Below, one piece after another: positions 61,987-64,000 of a stretch of 64,000 bases of DNA. Each line of letters opens with the position of its first letter. The stretch's first letter is position 1. Below the pieces are notes generated by a model, which did no database searches, was not told the origin of the DNA, and saw only the letters and a program-made list of their open reading frames with translations. The DNA comes from Actinacidiphila yeochonensis CN732. Lineage in GTDB: Bacteria > Actinomycetota > Actinomycetes > Streptomycetales > Streptomycetaceae. Where the stretch lies: NCBI RefSeq assembly GCF_000745345.1, contig NZ_JQNR01000005.1, forward strand, positions 806,001 through 870,000, written 5' to 3'. The translations under genes and the position numbers were made by a program.

Positions 61987-63201
61987 ATGGAGTTCCGCCA
62001 GTCCAACAAGCTGAACGGTGTCTGCTACGAGATCCGCGGCCCGGTGATCGAGCAGGCCGACGCGCTGGAGGAGGCCGGGCACAGCGTGCTGCGGCTGAAC
62101 ACCGGCAACCCGGCGCTGTTCGGCTTCGAGGCGCCGGAGGAGATCGTCCAGGACATGATCCGGATGCTCCCCCGCGCGCACGGCTACACCGAGTCGCGCG
62201 GGGTGCTGTCCGCGCGCCGGGCGGTGGCCCAGCACTACCAGGCCCGGGGGTTCCACGAGGTCGACGTGGACGACATCTACCTCGGCAACGGGGTCTCCGA
62301 GCTGATCTCCATGTCGGTCCAGGCCCTGATCGAGGACGGTGACGAGATCCTCATCCCGACGCCGGACTTCCCGCTGTGGACGGCCGTCACCACGCTGGCC
62401 GGCGGCAAGGCCGTGCACTACCTGTGCGACGAGGGCGCCGACTGGTACCCGGACCTGGCCGACCTGGAGTCGAAGATCACCGACCGCACCAAGGCCATGG
62501 TGATCATCAACCCCAACAACCCCACAGGCGCCGTCTACCCGCCGGAGATCCTGGAGGCGATGCTGGAACTGGCCCGGCGGCACGGGCTGATGGTCCTCTC
62601 CGACGAGATCTACGACAAGATCCTCTACGACGACGCCGTCCACCACAGCCCCGCGGTGCTCGCCCCCGACCTGGTGGTGCTCACCTTCAGCGGACTGTCC
62701 AAGGCGTACCGGGTGGCGGGCTTCCGCAGCGGCTGGCTCGTCGTCAGCGGGCCGCGGAACCTGGCCAAGGACTACCTGGAGGGCCTGACCATGCTGGCCT
62801 CCATGCGGCTGTGCGCCAACGCCCCCGCGCAGTACGCGATCCAGGTCGCGCTGGGCGGACGGCAGAGCATCCGGGACCTCGTGCTGCCCGGCGGCCGGCT
62901 GCTCCAGCAGCGGGACACGGTCTGGGAGCGGCTCAACGAGATCCCGGGCATCTCCTGCGTCAAGCCGAGGGGCGCGCTGTACGCCTTCCCGCGGATCGAC
63001 CCCGAGGTGCACAAGATCGTGGACGACGAGCGGTTCGTCCTGGACCTGCTGCTGCGGGAGAAGATCCAGGTGGTCCAGGGCACCGGCTTCAACTGGCCCC
63101 GTCCGGACCACTTCCGTGTCATCACGCTGCCGCGCGCCGACGACCTGGAGGCGGCGATCGGCCGCATCGGACGGTTCCTCGCGGGCTACCGGCAGACCTG
63201 A
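61987..63201 (+). CDS. Pyridoxal-phosphate aminotransferase, AlaA-like
   Basis: A 404-residue class I/II aminotransferase, most like the glutamate-pyruvate enzyme AlaA. Features are VLRLNTGNPALFGFEAPEEI, YTESRGVLSARRAVAQHYQA, VIINPNNPTGAVYP, SDEIYDKILYDDAVHHSPAV and the PLP lysine in FSGLSKAYRVAGFRSGWLVV. The substrate-binding Arg lies in HFRVITLPRADD. ATG 61987 has GGGGAGG upstream. Its role is alanine synthesis and nitrogen exchange; control by the divergent HxlR gene is likely. Confidence 0.94.
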   Translation: MEFRQSNKLNGVCYEIRGPVIEQADALEEAGHSVLRLNTGNPALFGFEAPEEIVQDMIRMLPRAHGYTESRGVLSARRAVAQHYQARGFHEVDVDDIYLGNGVSELISMSVQALIEDGDEILIPTPDFPLWTAVTTLAGGKAVHYLCDEGADWYPDLADLESKITDRTKAMVIINPNNPTGAVYPPEILEAMLELARRHGLMVLSDEIYDKILYDDAVHHSPAVLAPDLVVLTFSGLSKAYRVAGFRSGWLVVSGPRNLAKDYLEGLTMLASMRLCANAPAQYAIQVALGGRQSIRDLVLPGGRLLQQRDTVWERLNEIPGISCVKPRGALYAFPRIDPEVHKIVDDERFVLDLLLREKIQVVQGTGFNWPRPDHFRVITLPRADDLEAAIGRIGRFLAGYRQT

Positions 63202-63383
63202 GCGCCGCCTGCCCTGCCGCCCGTATCCGGCGGGCACCGGGGTTCCCCGGCCGGATGCGGGCTGGGCAGCCCGCTTCGGACGCGGGAGGACGCTTCGGGC
63301 GCGGGGGATGTGGACCGGCTTCGGGCGCGGGGGATGCGGACCGGCTTCGGGCGGCGGGACGCGGTGCGGGTTCGGGCGGGGGG

Positions 63384-63911
63384 TCAGCCGCCGTCGGGCG
63401 GAGGCCAGGCCGCGGTCTCCACGGGCCGGTCACCGCGTTCCCGGAGCCGCTGCCGGAGCCGCTGCCGGAACCGCCGCTGGGCCTCGGCGTTACCGTGGAC
63501 CAGCATCACCTCCCCGGGCCTGACCTGGTCGACCACCTTCAGCAGGCCGTCCCGGTCGGCGTGCGCGCCGAGTTGGAACTGCCGCACCGCGGCCCGCACC
63601 TCGACGGGCCCGTCGGGGAGTTCGAGGGTCGAGCCGCCGTGGGCCAGCCCGAGCAGGCGGCGTCCCGGCGCCTCCTCGTCCTGGTACCCGCAGATCACCA
63701 GGGCGTTGGCCGGGTCGGGCAGGATGTCGCGGGCCCACTCGACGGCCGGGCCGCCGCGCAGCGTGCCCGCGGTCGAGATCACTCCCCCGCGACGGAACGT
63801 CAGCCGTTCGGCGCGGCGTTCCCGCCGTCGCTCGACGGCCTGCGTGACATGGCGGCTGAGACCACAGGGCCGACCTCCGAGCGGATCTCCTCGGCCGGCT
63901 CCCCTGCAAGG
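63384..63911 (-). pseudogene. Beta-CASP metallo-beta-lactamase, C-terminal part (frame broken or cut)
   Basis: The visible frame encodes RLTFRRGGVISTAGTLRGGP, VICGYQDEEAPGRRLLGLAH, FQLGAHADRDGLLKVVDQVR and PGEVMLVHGNAEAQRRFRQR. These are the beta-CASP motif B/C region and the last His of MBL-fold RNA-processing-like enzymes. A stop lies upstream in this frame at about 63912, while coding-like residues (EVHRDLAGEPAEEIRSEVG) continue in another frame toward the window edge, which suggests a frameshift near 63855. The catalytic H-x-H-x-D-H half would be beyond the window. GTG 63782 could start a short product. Confidence 0.55.
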
Positions 63912-64000
63912 TCACGGTGTACTTCTTGGTTGCCCTACCGTCCGGCCGACGATGCGGCCCCCGCACTCGCGGACAGCCCGCCGGACACCCGTCGTACGTC

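Overview
The window looks like a chromosomal segment of a Streptomyces-type actinomycete. G+C is very high by eye (I did not compute it), third positions are strongly G/C-biased, GTG and TTG starts are common, and the housekeeping order dnaX, SRP RNA, ybaB/ebfC, recR, DUF5063 and aspartokinase is typical of streptomycetes. Long open frames on the opposite strand of real genes are shadows of this composition and were left out.

Left arm (1-16.1 kb): a HEAT-like repeat protein cut by the window edge, a beta-lactamase-fold serine hydrolase, a SAM methyltransferase, a GNAT acetyltransferase preceded by a 4 x 13-bp iteron, a 3-hydroxyisobutyrate-dehydrogenase-like oxidoreductase, a pair of palindromic operators beside a broken GNAT gene and a TetR regulator, a universal stress protein, an S9 prolyl oligopeptidase, a SURF1 protein, and a SigE-family sigma factor translationally coupled to a one-pass membrane protein. 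Core block (14.8-22.1 kb): ask (with an internal start for the beta subunit), DUF5063, recR, ybaB/ebfC, dnaX, the small SRP RNA and tRNA-Ser(GGA). dnaX, an essential gene, is split between two frames near 19.83-19.85 kb.

Accessory island (22.0-33.65 kb): the 3' half of tRNA-Ser(GGA) is repeated twice more (30847 and 33538), and a decayed flank survives at 26111. Each copy has a strong terminator, and most have an adjacent repeat that resembles an integrase arm site. The three segments between them hold a Qat-like defence remnant (QatB-like plus a broken QueC/QatC-like gene) with an IS1380 element; a 1445-residue protein with an N-terminal PD-(D/E)XK-like region and a P-loop NTPase; and a DUF4365 nuclease-like gene with a broken IS630 element. 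No integrase is present. I read this as a tandem array of cis-mobilizable, defence-like cargo built up at one tRNA gene. It is the most interesting part of the window.

Right part (33.7-64 kb): a chloramphenicol-phosphotransferase-like kinase, an XRE/MmyB-type regulator, secreted or surface proteins, a membrane metallophosphoesterase, lipoproteins, and a PucR/CdaR-type regulator. That regulator converges on a three-gene module of a YqiJ-like membrane protein with a His-rich loop, a flotillin, and a 1639-residue coiled-coil AAA ATPase. Then come a DUF4041/GIY-YIG protein with SNIPE-like architecture, an MFS exporter, a divergent GH16 hydrolase / GT2 processive glycosyltransferase pair (probably exopolysaccharide), and an HxlR regulator divergent from an AlaA-like aminotransferase with a clear operator between them. 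A partial beta-CASP metallo-beta-lactamase gene lies at the right edge. Short tandem repeats (8, 10, 13, 15, 19 and about 40 bp) are frequent between genes.
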